Assembly: GCF_028688855.1 (NCBI RefSeq)
Contig: NZ_JAQTXI010000012.1
Span: 1 to 64,000 of the forward strand
Length of the DNA: 64,000 nt
Reading direction: 5' to 3'
Origin: Neomegalonema sp.
GTDB taxonomy: Bacteria > Pseudomonadota > Alphaproteobacteria > Rhodobacterales > Rhodobacteraceae
Shown here: piece by piece, positions 44,189-53,471 of the stretch
Numbering within the stretch: position 1 is the stretch's first letter
How the letters are laid out: each line of letters begins with the position of its first letter
Program-made: the position numbers and the translations under genes
The notes under the pieces: generated by a model
What the model saw: the letters and a program-made list of their open reading frames with translations, nothing else
Told to the model about the DNA's origin: nothing
Databases searched by the model: none

Positions 44189-45655
44189 ATGACCCGGACA
44201 GCCCCCGCCGACGCTTCCGCCTTCTCCACCGGGGCCGCCTTCGCGCCCTTCGGGACGCAGCTTGATTCGGAGGCGGCGCGGCGCATCCTGAGCGAGGCGC
44301 TCAGGGGCGCCGACGACGGCGAGCTCTATCTCGAACGGCGCCGCATGGAGCATCTCGCCTTCGACGACGGACGCCTCGCCGAGGCTCAGGCCGATACGGC
44401 CCAGGGCTTCGGCCTGCGCGTCGTGGCGGACGAGGCCGTCGGCTACGCCCATTCGCCCGAACTCGACGAGGCGGCGCTCCGGCGCGCGGCGGCGGCGGCC
44501 TCCGAGGCGGCGACGGCGGGGCGTCCGGCGAATCTGGCCCTCTCGCCGGAGCGCGTCGAGCGCCCCTCGCTCTACGAGGCGCGCAATCCTCTGGAGGGCG
44601 GTTCGCTCGGGGCGAAGGCGGCGCTCCTGCGCGAGATCGACGCCCATGTGCGCGCCCGCGATCCGCGCGTGAAGCAGGTGAGCGCCTCCATCGGGGGCGG
44701 GCTCAAGGAGATCGAGATCCTCCACGCCGACGGAAGGCGCGTTTCGGATTCCCGGCCTGTGGTGGTGCTGCGCGTCAGCGTCATCGTCGAGAGCAACGCC
44801 CGGCGCGAAAGCGGCTACGCGCTGCTCGGGGGGCGCCACGGCTTCGAGAAGCTCGTGAGCCCCGAGGGCTGGCGCCATGTCGCCGACGAGGCTTTGCGCC
44901 GCGCGCTGCTCAATCTGGAGGCGGAGGAGGCTCCGGCGGGTCAGATGGAGGTGGCGCTCGCGGCGGGCGGCCCCGGCGTGCTGCTGCACGAGGCGGTCGG
45001 GCACGGGCTGGAGGGCGACTTCAACCGCAAGGGGACTTCGGCCTTCTCGCGGCTGATGGGCGAGCAGGTGGCGGCCAGGGGCGTCACGGTGGTGGACGAC
45101 GGGACCATCCCCGAGGCGCGCGGCTCGCTCAACGTGGACGACGAAGGCGAGCCCACCGCGCGCAACGTCCTGATCGAGGACGGGCGGCTCGTGGGCTACA
45201 TGCAGGATCGGCAGAACGCGCGGCTGATGGGCCTGAAGCCCACGGGCAACGGGCGGCGCCAGTCCTATGCGCACATGCCCATGCCGCGCATGACCAACAC
45301 CTTCGCCCTGGCCGGTCCGCATGATCCGCAGGAGATCGTCAGGGCGGTGAAGGACGGGATCTACGCCGTGGAGTTCTCCGGCGGACAGGTGGACATCACC
45401 TCGGGGAAATTCGTCTTCAACTGCGTCGAGGCCTATCGGGTGAAGAACGGCGAGATCCTGCATCCGGTGAAGGGCGCGACCATCATCGGCGACGGCCCGA
45501 CCGCCCTGAAGCACATCCGCATGATCGGCAACGACGTCAGGCTGGACGACGGCGGCGGCACCTGCGGCAAGAACGGCCAGGGCGTGCCGGTGACCTGCGG
45601 TCAGCCGAGCCTGCTCATCGACGGGCTGGTGGTCGGCGGACGCGGCGAGCGCTAG
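44189..45655 (+). CDS. tldD: Metalloprotease TldD
   Basis: The product is 488 residues from ATG 44189 after AAGGAG. The zinc motif HEAVGH (267-272) and the flanking GVLLHEAVGHGLEGDF are exact for TldD. The third zinc ligand is a Cys near the C-terminus (GTCGKNGQGVPVTCGQ). TldD works with TldE to cut unfolded peptides, including modified peptides and antitoxins. No tldE (pmbA) is in the window, so the partner is elsewhere. The stop overlaps that of the next, convergent gene. Confidence 0.95.
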   Translation: MTRTAPADASAFSTGAAFAPFGTQLDSEAARRILSEALRGADDGELYLERRRMEHLAFDDGRLAEAQADTAQGFGLRVVADEAVGYAHSPELDEAALRRAAAAASEAATAGRPANLALSPERVERPSLYEARNPLEGGSLGAKAALLREIDAHVRARDPRVKQVSASIGGGLKEIEILHADGRRVSDSRPVVVLRVSVIVESNARRESGYALLGGRHGFEKLVSPEGWRHVADEALRRALLNLEAEEAPAGQMEVALAAGGPGVLLHEAVGHGLEGDFNRKGTSAFSRLMGEQVAARGVTVVDDGTIPEARGSLNVDDEGEPTARNVLIEDGRLVGYMQDRQNARLMGLKPTGNGRRQSYAHMPMPRMTNTFALAGPHDPQEIVRAVKDGIYAVEFSGGQVDITSGKFVFNCVEAYRVKNGEILHPVKGATIIGDGPTALKHIRMIGNDVRLDDGGGTCGKNGQGVPVTCGQPSLLIDGLVVGGRGER

Positions 45656-46152
45656 GCCTCTCTCCAGGCCTCCCAGAGCCGGAGCAGGGGCTCCGGATCG
45701 CCCGCCCGGCCCGAGGCCTCGCCCAGAAGCCGCAGATTCCTCCGGGCCAGCTCCCCCGAGGCTGCGGTCTGGGCGGCGGCGGGGGCGGGCGGGGCCTCCA
45801 GCCAGGCGATCAGACGCATCTCCATGGCCAGCTCCAGCGCCTTGACCTCGCGGCGGGCGGCTTCGGCCTCTGCGGCGGGAGCCTGGCGGAAGGGCTGCTT
45901 CATCGCGCGCCGGAGCGCCCTGAGGGGCTGCGTCGCGCGGGCCGTCCATTCCCCCGCGAGATCCGCCGCCTTCCGGGCCTCCTCCGGCGCCAGAGCCTCG
46001 CCGCGCCCGGCCCGCCAGAGCCCGTAAAGCATGAGGATCACGTCCTGTCCGGCCTCGTCCTGAAGCGCGATCAGGGCGGCCTCCACGCCGGGAGCGGCGT
46101 AAAATGCGAGGGCGAATCTCCTGAATCCGGAACCGCCGGAGGCTGTCGTCAT
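45652..46152 (-). CDS. TIGR02444 family protein
   Basis: The product is 166 residues. The family pattern is FALAFYAAPGVEAALIALQDEAGQDVIL (split here as FYAAPGVEAALIALQDE and GQDVILMLYGLW). It is all-helical and cytoplasmic, with no known function. Its stop (TAG) overlaps the tldD stop on the other strand. Confidence 0.82.
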   Translation of the reverse strand: MTTASGGSGFRRFALAFYAAPGVEAALIALQDEAGQDVILMLYGLWRAGRGEALAPEEARKAADLAGEWTARATQPLRALRRAMKQPFRQAPAAEAEAARREVKALELAMEMRLIAWLEAPPAPAAAQTAASGELARRNLRLLGEASGRAGDPEPLLRLWEAWREA

Positions 46153-46226
46153 GGTTTCCTCTGGGTTTGGGGGCGCTTTTGCGCTAGGGTGGAGGCGGGC
46201 GGCGTATCTCCGAACATAGGCATGAG

Positions 46227-46433
46227 ATGGAAGATTCCGGCGTAGAATCGGCTTTGCGCGCGCGGCTGGAGGCCTTGCAGGCCGAACACCGCGCTCTGGA
46301 CGAGGAAATCGCGCAGCGGGCGGAGGTTCCGGGCGACGAACTCGCCCTGCGGCGGCTGAAGAAGCGCAAGCTCATGCTCAAGGACGAGATCGCCCGGCTC
46401 AACGACTCGCTCTATCCCGACATCATCGCCTGA
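46227..46433 (+). CDS. YdcH-like (DUF465) small protein
   Basis: The product is 68 residues, a single long helix with the DUF465 features AEHRALDEEIA and LKKRKLMLKDEIARL. These proteins are probably coiled-coil dimers of unknown role. It is followed by purE in the same direction. Confidence 0.85.
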   Translation: MEDSGVESALRARLEALQAEHRALDEEIAQRAEVPGDELALRRLKKRKLMLKDEIARLNDSLYPDIIA

Positions 46434-46505
46434 TTCCGGTCTTGCTTCCTGGCGGCGGGCCTTCATGATGGGCCGCTTCTGAAACGCAGGAGCAGGGGGC
46501 GCGCC

Positions 46506-47027
46506 TTGAGCAAGGCGGAGGGGAACGAGGTCCGGCCGGTGGTCGGAGTGGTCATGGGCAGCCGCTCGGACTGGCCGACCATGAAGGCCGCGGCCGAAAT
46601 GCTGGAGCGCTTCGGCGTGGCTCATGAGGCGAAGGTGGTCTCGGCGCATCGCACGCCCGACCGGCTCTTCGCCTACGCCGAGACCGCCGCGAGCCGGGGG
46701 CTCAAGGTGATCGTGGCGGGCGCGGGAGGCGCGGCCCATCTGCCGGGCATGCTCGCCTCGAAGACCGCCCTGCCGGTTCTGGGCGTGCCGGTGCGCAGCG
46801 CGGCGCTCAGCGGCTGGGACAGCCTGCTCTCCATCGTGCAGATGCCGAAGGGCGTGCCCGTGGGGACGCTGGCCATCGGCGAGGCGGGCGCCGCCAACGC
46901 CGGACTTCTGGCCGTGCAGATCCTCGCCGCCTTCGACCCCGCCCTCGCCGGACGTCTGGCGTCCTGGCGGGCCGAACAGACGGCTTCGGTGGCCGAAACC
47001 GTGGAAGATCCGGAGGTCTCGACATGA
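46506..47027 (+). CDS. purE: N5-carboxyaminoimidazole ribonucleotide mutase
   Basis: The product is 173 residues from TTG 46506 with GGAG upstream. The active-site segments are [18 protein letters not shown] (catalytic His) and [11 protein letters not shown]. PurE converts N5-CAIR to CAIR in purine synthesis. The stop overlaps purK as ATGA, so the two are coupled. Confidence 0.96.
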   Translation: MSKAEGNEVRPVVGVVMGSRSDWPTMKAAAEMLERFGVAHEAKVVSAHRTPDRLFAYAETAASRGLKVIVAGAGGAAHLPGMLASKTALPVLGVPVRSAALSGWDSLLSIVQMPKGVPVGTLAIGEAGAANAGLLAVQILAAFDPALAGRLASWRAEQTASVAETVEDPEVST

Positions 47028-48097
47028 AGGTTCTGGCGCCTCCGGGCGGAACGGTGGGCATTCTCGGCGGCGGACAGCTCGGCCGCATGCTGGCCATGGC
47101 GGCGGCGCGCCTCGGGATCAAGGCGCATGTCTACGCGCCCGAGGCCGGTTCTCCCGCCTTCGACGTCGCTTCGGCGGTCACCTGCGCGCCCTATGACGAC
47201 CGGGCGGCTCTGGCGGCCTTCGCGGCCTCGGTTTCGGCGGCGACGACCGAATTCGAGAACGTGCCCGCCCAGACCCTCGCCCTGCTCGGCGAGAGCGTGC
47301 CGGTGCGTCCGGGAGCGCGGGCGGTGGCCATCGCGCAGGACCGGATGCTCGAGAAGGACTTCGTCAACCGCGTCGGAGTCCCGACCGCGCCTTACCGCAA
47401 GGTCGATTCCCTGGAGGATCTGAGGAAGGCCCTCGCGGAGCTGGGGGCGCCCGCCATCCTCAAGACCCGCCGCTTCGGCTATGACGGCAAGGGTCAGGTC
47501 CGGATCCGGGCTCCCGAGGAGGCCGCCGCGGCCTTCGCCGAGATGAAGGGGGCTCAGGCGATTCTGGAGGGCTTCGTCCCCTTCTCCCGCGAGGTCAGCC
47601 TCGTGGCCGCGCGCGGCGCCGACGGCGAGATCCGCGCCTACGACCTGACCGAAAACCGCCATGAGGCGGGGATCCTGCGCGAAAGTCGGGTTCCGGCGCG
47701 GGGCGGGGCGGAGCTCTCCGCGGTGGCCGCGGACATGGCGCGGCGCATCCTGGAGGGTCTGGACTACGTCGGGGTGATGGGGATCGAGTTCTTCGCCCTC
47801 GGCGACGGGCGGCTTCTGGTCAACGAGATCGCGCCGCGCGTCCACAACACCGGCCACTGGACCATCGAGGCCTGCGCCGTCAGCCAGTTCGAGCAGCAGA
47901 TCCGGGCGGTGGCGGGCTGGCCTCTGGGCGACCCCTCGCGCCACGCCGACGCGACGATGACCAACCTCATCGGCCAGGAGGCCGAGGCCTGGGAGGAATA
48001 TGCGCGGCAGCCCAACACGGCGGTTCATCTCTACGGCAAGGCCGAAGCCCGGCCGGGCCGCAAGATGGGCCACGTCACCCGCGTGACGCGGATCTGA
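47024..48097 (+). CDS. purK: 5-(Carboxyamino)imidazole ribonucleotide synthase
   Basis: The product is 357 residues of the ATP-grasp family. It opens [19 protein letters not shown], binds ATP around [15 protein letters not shown], and carries the metal site near [17 protein letters not shown]. PurK carboxylates AIR with ATP and bicarbonate, feeding PurE. Length is typical. Confidence 0.97.
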   Translation: MKVLAPPGGTVGILGGGQLGRMLAMAAARLGIKAHVYAPEAGSPAFDVASAVTCAPYDDRAALAAFAASVSAATTEFENVPAQTLALLGESVPVRPGARAVAIAQDRMLEKDFVNRVGVPTAPYRKVDSLEDLRKALAELGAPAILKTRRFGYDGKGQVRIRAPEEAAAAFAEMKGAQAILEGFVPFSREVSLVAARGADGEIRAYDLTENRHEAGILRESRVPARGGAELSAVAADMARRILEGLDYVGVMGIEFFALGDGRLLVNEIAPRVHNTGHWTIEACAVSQFEQQIRAVAGWPLGDPSRHADATMTNLIGQEAEAWEEYARQPNTAVHLYGKAEARPGRKMGHVTRVTRI

Positions 48098-48103
48098 AAC
48101 GAA

Positions 48104-48135
48104 AACCGCGCGCGGCTTGCGGGCCTCGCGCGGCT
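48104..48135 (-). terminator. Hairpin terminator after kbp
   Basis: CCGCGCG (48106-48112) and CGCGCGG (48127-48133) form the stem. On the reverse strand it is followed by TTTTCG. It lies between convergent purK and kbp and probably serves kbp most strongly. Confidence 0.6.
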
Positions 48136-48159
48136 TCATGTTCTCCGGGGGTCGGGCGC

Positions 48160-48831
48160 TTATTTCGGCGGCACGCGGAGCGTCTGGCCCGGATAGATCT
48201 TGTCCGGATGGCTCAGCATGGGGCGGTTGGCCTCGAAGATCCGCTGATATTTCGAGCCGTCGCCATAGGCCCTGGCCGCGATCTTCCAGAGCGTGTCGCC
48301 CTTCTCCACCATCACATAGGTCGAATCCGCCACGGGGGCGGCGGGCGCCGAAGTCGTCACGGCGGCGGTCGTCGCGGCGGCGACGGTCGTGGTGCGGGCG
48401 GCGGCGACCTGAGTCTGGGGCTGCGCGGGCGCGGCGGCCGGAGCCGGAGCGGCGGTCGTCGCGGGACGGGCGGCGGGCTGAGCCGGGGCTTGGGCGGCGG
48501 GCTGAGCCGGGGCGGGCGCCGCCTGCGGCTGGACCTGATGCACGACCTGGACGTTCTCGTCGATCCGGGCCACGCCGGCGATGTTGCCCGCCGCGACGAT
48601 GGCCTTTTCGCGCGTCTCCTGGGAGGCGCTGCCGGAGATCTTCACCGTGTCGCCTTCGACCGTGAAGGTCAGATCCTTCGCTTCGGGCAGATGGGCGACG
48701 ACCGCAGCCTTGATCTCCTCGGCGGTGGGAGTGGCGGCCTCCTCCCTGGAGTCGATCGTGGCGGGGGCGGCCTTGGCCTTGCCCGGAGCGAGCGACTGGC
48801 CCGCGCGCTTGAAGAAATCGAACAGACCCAT
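48160..48831 (-). CDS. kbp: BON-LysM potassium-binding protein Kbp (YgaU)
   Basis: The product is 223 residues from ATG 48831 (MGLFDFFKRAGQSL). A BON domain (about 50-105, VEGDTVKISGSASQ) and a C-terminal LysM (YVMVEKGDTLWKIAARAYG to LRVPPK) match Kbp. The spacer between them is an 80-residue Ala/Pro/Thr run, which makes it longer than the 149-residue E. coli protein. E. coli Kbp binds K+ in the cytoplasm. Confidence 0.88.
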   Translation of the reverse strand: MGLFDFFKRAGQSLAPGKAKAAPATIDSREEAATPTAEEIKAAVVAHLPEAKDLTFTVEGDTVKISGSASQETREKAIVAAGNIAGVARIDENVQVVHQVQPQAAPAPAQPAAQAPAQPAARPATTAAPAPAAAPAQPQTQVAAARTTTVAAATTAAVTTSAPAAPVADSTYVMVEKGDTLWKIAARAYGDGSKYQRIFEANRPMLSHPDKIYPGQTLRVPPK

Positions 48832-49127
48832 CGAGGCGTCTCCCTGAGCTTCAGCCCTGCGCCGGATCCGGCGGGGCGCTCCACAGATGGACGCGCGGGG
48901 GCCTCGCGTCAAGATTTCGTGAGGCCGAAGCCGCGCCGCGCCGGAGGCGGAATCTCCGGAGAGCCCGGATCTTCAAGGGCCTGGCCCCGCCGAAGGGGAG
49001 GCGCTTTCCTCTCCTGCGCGCCTCGGGAGGGGCGCGCCGCTTCTGCAATCCATGATTGATGGGATGTATGGGGATCTGTTTTCAGGGAATCGTCAAGGGG
49101 AGGAATATTCGCAAGACGGGAGGTTTC

Positions 49128-49343
49128 ATGATGCGCAATCCTCTCACCCCCTGCAAGGCCTGCCGGGAGCAGGTCGCCGAGACGGCCCGGTCCTGCCCGC
49201 ATTGCGGCGCGCCCGGCCCCGGACAGGAATGGCCCTGGAGCTTCGGCGAGACGCTGATCGGGTCGTTCTTCGCGCTGTCTCTGGCCTATGTGGTCTTCTG
49301 GGCCCTGTTCTCGGCGCTGCGGCGGAGTCTCGGGATCCCCTAG
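49128..49343 (+). CDS. Small zinc-ribbon membrane protein
   Basis: The product is 71 residues from ATG 49128 after GGGAGG. A Cys4 ribbon (CKACREQ, CPHCGAP) is followed by one helix (GSFFALSLAYVVFWALF). The stop overlaps the opposing ABC exporter's stop. Zinc-ribbon plus one helix is common in uncharacterised bacterial proteins. Confidence 0.7.
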   Translation: MMRNPLTPCKACREQVAETARSCPHCGAPGPGQEWPWSFGETLIGSFFALSLAYVVFWALFSALRRSLGIP

Positions 49344-51148
49344 AGCGCGGTCTCGAACTGCAGCCGCGCGAGGCGCGCGTAAAGCCCGCCCTGAGCCACG
49401 AGTCCGGCGTGGGTGCCCTCCGCGACGATGCGGCCATGCTCCATGACCACGATGCGGTCGGCGCGCTGGACCGTCGCCAGACGATGCGCGATCACCAGCG
49501 TGGTGCGGTTCGCCGAGAGCCGCGCCACCGCCTCCTGAACGGCGCGTTCGCTTTCGGCGTCGAGGGCGCTGGTCGCCTCGTCGAGCAGCAGGATGGGCGC
49601 GTCGCGCAGGATCGCCCGCGCGATGGCCAGGCGCTGCTTCTGTCCGCCCGAGAGCAGGATCCCCCGCTCGCCGACCAGGGTGTCGTAGCCCTCCGGCAGG
49701 CGCATGATGAAGTCATGGGCGGCGGCGGCTCGGGCGGCCTCCTCGATGCGGGCGCGCGAGGCCTCGGCGACGCCCGCGCCGAAGGCGATGTTCTCGGCCA
49801 CGCTGGCCGCGAAGACGGCGGGCTCCTGAGGCACCAGCGCGATGCGCTTGCGGAAGGCGCGCGGATCGGCCTGCCGGAGGTCCACGCCGTCGATCAGCAC
49901 GCGGCCCTTCTGCGGATCGTAGAAGCGTTCGAGCAGCTGGAACACCGTGGTCTTGCCCGCCCCCGAGGGCCCCACCAGAGCCACCGTCTCGCCCGGACGC
50001 ACCGTCAGGTCGAGATCCTCCAGCGCCGAGGCGTCGGGCCGCAGCGGATAGCGGAAGCCCACATGCTCGAAGCGGATCTCTCCGCGCGGAGGCTCGGGCA
50101 GGGCGAGGGGCGGGACGGGGACCGGAATGGGGTCTTCGGCCTCCAGCAGCTCGACGAGGCGTTCGGTGGCGCCCGCCGCCTGCTGCATCTGGCCCCAGAC
50201 CTCCGAGAGCGCCCCGACCGCTCCGGCCACGAGCACCGCGTAGAGGATGAACTGTCCGAGGGTGCCCGGCGTCATCTCGCCGTCGATCACGGCGCGGGCG
50301 CCGCGCCACATCACCAGCACCACCGCCGAGAAGACCAGAAAGATCACGATGGCCGTCAGCAGGGAGCGCACCCGGATGCGCTCGCGGGCGGCGTCCCATG
50401 CGGATTCCACCGCCGCGCCGAAGCGCTCCCGGACGGCCTCCTCGGCGGTGAAGGCCTGGACGTCGCGCAGGGCCCCGAGGGACTCGCCCGCCACGCCCGA
50501 GGCCAGCGCGATCCGGTCCTGAGCCAGCCGCGCCAGCCTGCGCAGCCTGCGCCCGAGCAGCACGATGGGCGCCACCACCAGAGGCACGATCAGCAGCACC
50601 ATGCCCGTCAGGCCGGGGCTGGTGTAGAAGAGCAGCGCCAGCCCCGCCACGAGCATCAGGAGGTTGCGCAGCGCCACCGAAGCCGCCGAGCCCACCACCG
50701 ATTGAATCACCGTGGTGTCGGTGGTCAGGCGCGAGAGGGTTTCGCCGGTGCGCATGCGCTCGAAATAGGCGGGCCCGAGCCCCACCACATGGTCATAGAC
50801 CGCGCGGCGGATGTCCGCGACCACCCGCTCGCCCAGCCGCGTGACGAAATAGAACCGCGCCGCCGTCGCCAGGGCCAGACCTCCCGCCACCGCCAGGAAG
50901 GCGAGGAAATACTGATCGATGAAGCGCGCCTTCTCCGGATCGAACCCGAGGTCGATCACCCGGCGCAGCGCCATGGGCATGGTCATGGTGAAGCCCGCCG
51001 CCAGAGCCAGCGACAGCACCGCCGCCGCCGCCAGTCCGCGATAGGGCCTCAGAAAGGGCCAGAGCGCCCGCAAGGGCCGCAGGCTTCTGGACTTCGCCCG
51101 GCCTCCGGCGAGTGTCTCCGTCGATTCCATTCCGCCTTCGCGCGCCAT
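49340..51148 (-). CDS. MsbA-like ABC exporter (fused permease and ATPase)
   Basis: The product is 602 residues with six membrane helices (about 40-320) and an ATPase domain with VGPSGAGKTTV, the LSGGQKQR signature, LLLDEATSALD and the H-loop IAHRLATV. It fits the MsbA-related group (TIGR02204) rather than MsbA itself. The substrate is not known; lipid or peptide export is typical. ATG 51148 is used; ATG 51130 has a better ribosome site (GAAGG). Confidence 0.9.
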   Translation of the reverse strand: MAREGGMESTETLAGGRAKSRSLRPLRALWPFLRPYRGLAAAAVLSLALAAGFTMTMPMALRRVIDLGFDPEKARFIDQYFLAFLAVAGGLALATAARFYFVTRLGERVVADIRRAVYDHVVGLGPAYFERMRTGETLSRLTTDTTVIQSVVGSAASVALRNLLMLVAGLALLFYTSPGLTGMVLLIVPLVVAPIVLLGRRLRRLARLAQDRIALASGVAGESLGALRDVQAFTAEEAVRERFGAAVESAWDAARERIRVRSLLTAIVIFLVFSAVVLVMWRGARAVIDGEMTPGTLGQFILYAVLVAGAVGALSEVWGQMQQAAGATERLVELLEAEDPIPVPVPPLALPEPPRGEIRFEHVGFRYPLRPDASALEDLDLTVRPGETVALVGPSGAGKTTVFQLLERFYDPQKGRVLIDGVDLRQADPRAFRKRIALVPQEPAVFAASVAENIAFGAGVAEASRARIEEAARAAAAHDFIMRLPEGYDTLVGERGILLSGGQKQRLAIARAILRDAPILLLDEATSALDAESERAVQEAVARLSANRTTLVIAHRLATVQRADRIVVMEHGRIVAEGTHAGLVAQGGLYARLARLQFETAL

Positions 51149-51453
51149 GCCTGGTCCGTTCCGCCTGCTTTGTCCACCCGGTCTTCGGGCGGCGAGTTAG
51201 GCCCGCCTTGAGGATAGGGTCAAGGGGAGAGGCGCCGCAGCGGGATCCGCCCGTCCTGCGTCCTTCCTCCGATCGCGGGGCCCTCCGCCGCCCGAATCGG
51301 CGCCGGATCCGGGCCGCAGAGGGGCCGCAGAGGGGCGGAACCCTCGCCGGAGGCGCGGAAATCCTGCCCTGGCGGCATCTTGCGCCGCTTCGGGGCGAGG
51401 CGTTACTCTGGACGTCCAAAGAGAAAAAGCCGAAGTCTTGGGAGGAAGTCAGG
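51149..51453. other. Divergent gap between the ABC exporter and acyl-CoA synthetase genes
   Basis: The gap is 305 bases. It contains a short direct repeat (GGGCCGCAGAGG, twice in 51309-51335). No gene or confident promoter is seen. Confidence 0.3.
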
Positions 51454-53349
51454 ATGGACGGGACGACCACGCGCTATGCGTCGATGGCCGACAAGCTCGC
51501 GATGGATCGCGTGCCGCTCTCGGAACGCTGGAGCGCCCGCAACACCTACGAATTGATGAGCGCCACCGCGGCGAAGCATCCGGACCGCCCGGCGGTCACC
51601 TTCCAGCTCACCAGCGAGCCCGACGCGAAGCTGATCTCCTCCACCTGGCGCGAGTTCAAGGGCGAGGTCACCCGGGCGGCCAACCTCTTCCGCTCTCTGG
51701 GGGTGGGGCCGAAGGACGTGGTGGCCACGCTGCTGCCCAACTGCATGGAGATGGCCGTCACGCTGATGGCGGGCCAGACGGCGGGAATCGTCCATCCGAT
51801 CAATCCCCTGCTGGAGCCCGCCCAGATCGCGGCCCTGCTGCGCGAGTCGGGGGCGAAGGTTCTGGTGAGCCTCGCGCCCTTCCCGCGCGCCGACCTCGCC
51901 GACAAGGCCGCGGCGGCTCTGGCTCTGGCGCCGGGCGTCAAGACCCTCGTGGAGGTGGATTTCAAGCGCGGGCTCAAGCCGCCGAAAAGCTGGCTCGTTC
52001 CGCTGATCCGCCCGAAGCGCCCCGGCGGCCACGCCGCGAAGATCATGGACTTCGCCGCCGGCCTGGCCGGCCAGCCCGCCGACCGCCTCACCTTCGAGCT
52101 GACCGCCGGTCCCGAAGACATCGGCGCCTATTTCCACACCGGCGGCACCACCGGCGCGCCCAAGACCGCCATGCATCGCCAGATCGGCATGATCTGGAAC
52201 GGCTGGGCGGCGAGCGAACTGCTCTTCGACCATGAATCGACGCTGCTCTGTCCCTTGCCGCTGTTCCATGTGCTGGCGGCCTATCCGATCCTCATGGCCT
52301 GCATGGCGGGGGGGGCGCATTTCGTCATGCCGACGCCCCAGGGCTATCGCGGCGCGGGGGTGATGGACGGGATCTGGAAGCTCGTCGAGCGCCACAAGGC
52401 GACCTTCATCGTGGTGGTGCCGACGGCGGTCTCGGCGATGATGCAGCGCCCGATCGACGCCGACGTCTCGACGCTGAAGCTGGCGCTCTGCGGCTCGGCG
52501 CCCATGCCGACCGAGCTGTTCCGCAAGTTCGAGGAGGCGGTGGGCGTCCGGATCATCGAGGGCTACGGCCAGACGGAGACCACCTGCCTGATCTCGTGCA
52601 ATCCGCCGGAGGGCGAGCGCAAGATCGGTTCGGTGGGGATTCCCTTCCCCTACACCGACATCCGGATCCTGCATCTGGACGGCTCCGGAGCGGTGACGAA
52701 GGACTGCGCGACCGACGAGATCGGCGAGATCTGCGTGAAGGGCCCGCAGGTGATCCCCGGCTACAAGGAGGCCGACCGCAACAGGAACCTCTTCGCCGAC
52801 CGGGACTGGATCCGCACGGGCGACCTCGGGCGGATCGATTCCGACGGCTATCTGTGGATCACGGGACGGGCGAAGGATCTGATCATCCGGGGCGGGCACA
52901 ACATCGACCCGGGGATGATCGAGGAGGCGGCGGCGCATCATCCTGCGGTGGCCTTCGCGGGAGCCATCGGCCAGCCCGACGCCAAGACCGGAGAGCTTCC
53001 GGCGCTCTACGTCGAGCTGAACGCGGGGGCTTCGGCGACGCCCGAGGAGATCAAGGCCTTCGTGGGCGAGCGCATCCCCGAGCGGGCCGCCGCGCCGAGC
53101 TATGTCGAGATCCTGCCGGAGTTGCCGAAGACGGCGGTGGGCAAGATCTTCAAGCCCGATCTGCGGCGTTCGGCGATCACGCGGGTTTACGGCGCGGCTC
53201 TGGAGGCGGCGGGGGTGAAGGCGGTCCTGCGCGTGGAGGAGGACCCGAAGAAGGGCCTCGTGGCGGTGGTGACGCCGGAGGATCGCGCCGACGAAGGCAG
53301 GATCCGCGAGGCGCTGGGGCCCTTCATCACAGCCTGGCGTCTGGGATGA
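51454..53349 (+). CDS. Acyl-CoA synthetase (AMP-binding)
   Basis: The product is 631 residues from ATG 51454 after GGGAGG. The AMP-binding motif is FHTGGTTGAPKTAMH, followed by GYGQTETT, and the hinge DWIRTGDLGRID with RAKDLIIRGGHNIDP. The lysine of the adenylation step lies in KTAVGKIFK. It activates a carboxylate as acyl-CoA. The chain length cannot be told from sequence. Proximity to mcd is suggestive of acyl-CoA metabolism. Confidence 0.9.
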   Translation: MDGTTTRYASMADKLAMDRVPLSERWSARNTYELMSATAAKHPDRPAVTFQLTSEPDAKLISSTWREFKGEVTRAANLFRSLGVGPKDVVATLLPNCMEMAVTLMAGQTAGIVHPINPLLEPAQIAALLRESGAKVLVSLAPFPRADLADKAAAALALAPGVKTLVEVDFKRGLKPPKSWLVPLIRPKRPGGHAAKIMDFAAGLAGQPADRLTFELTAGPEDIGAYFHTGGTTGAPKTAMHRQIGMIWNGWAASELLFDHESTLLCPLPLFHVLAAYPILMACMAGGAHFVMPTPQGYRGAGVMDGIWKLVERHKATFIVVVPTAVSAMMQRPIDADVSTLKLALCGSAPMPTELFRKFEEAVGVRIIEGYGQTETTCLISCNPPEGERKIGSVGIPFPYTDIRILHLDGSGAVTKDCATDEIGEICVKGPQVIPGYKEADRNRNLFADRDWIRTGDLGRIDSDGYLWITGRAKDLIIRGGHNIDPGMIEEAAAHHPAVAFAGAIGQPDAKTGELPALYVELNAGASATPEEIKAFVGERIPERAAAPSYVEILPELPKTAVGKIFKPDLRRSAITRVYGAALEAAGVKAVLRVEEDPKKGLVAVVTPEDRADEGRIREALGPFITAWRLG

Positions 53350-53471
53350 GGGCGGATGATCCTCTTTTGACCCTTCGATGAATCATGGGGGCGCCTCCGG
53401 ATTGCGGGGCGCCTTGATTCCTCTCGCCGAGGGCGCAAATCTTGACGACTTGCGCGCATGGAGGGGATGTG

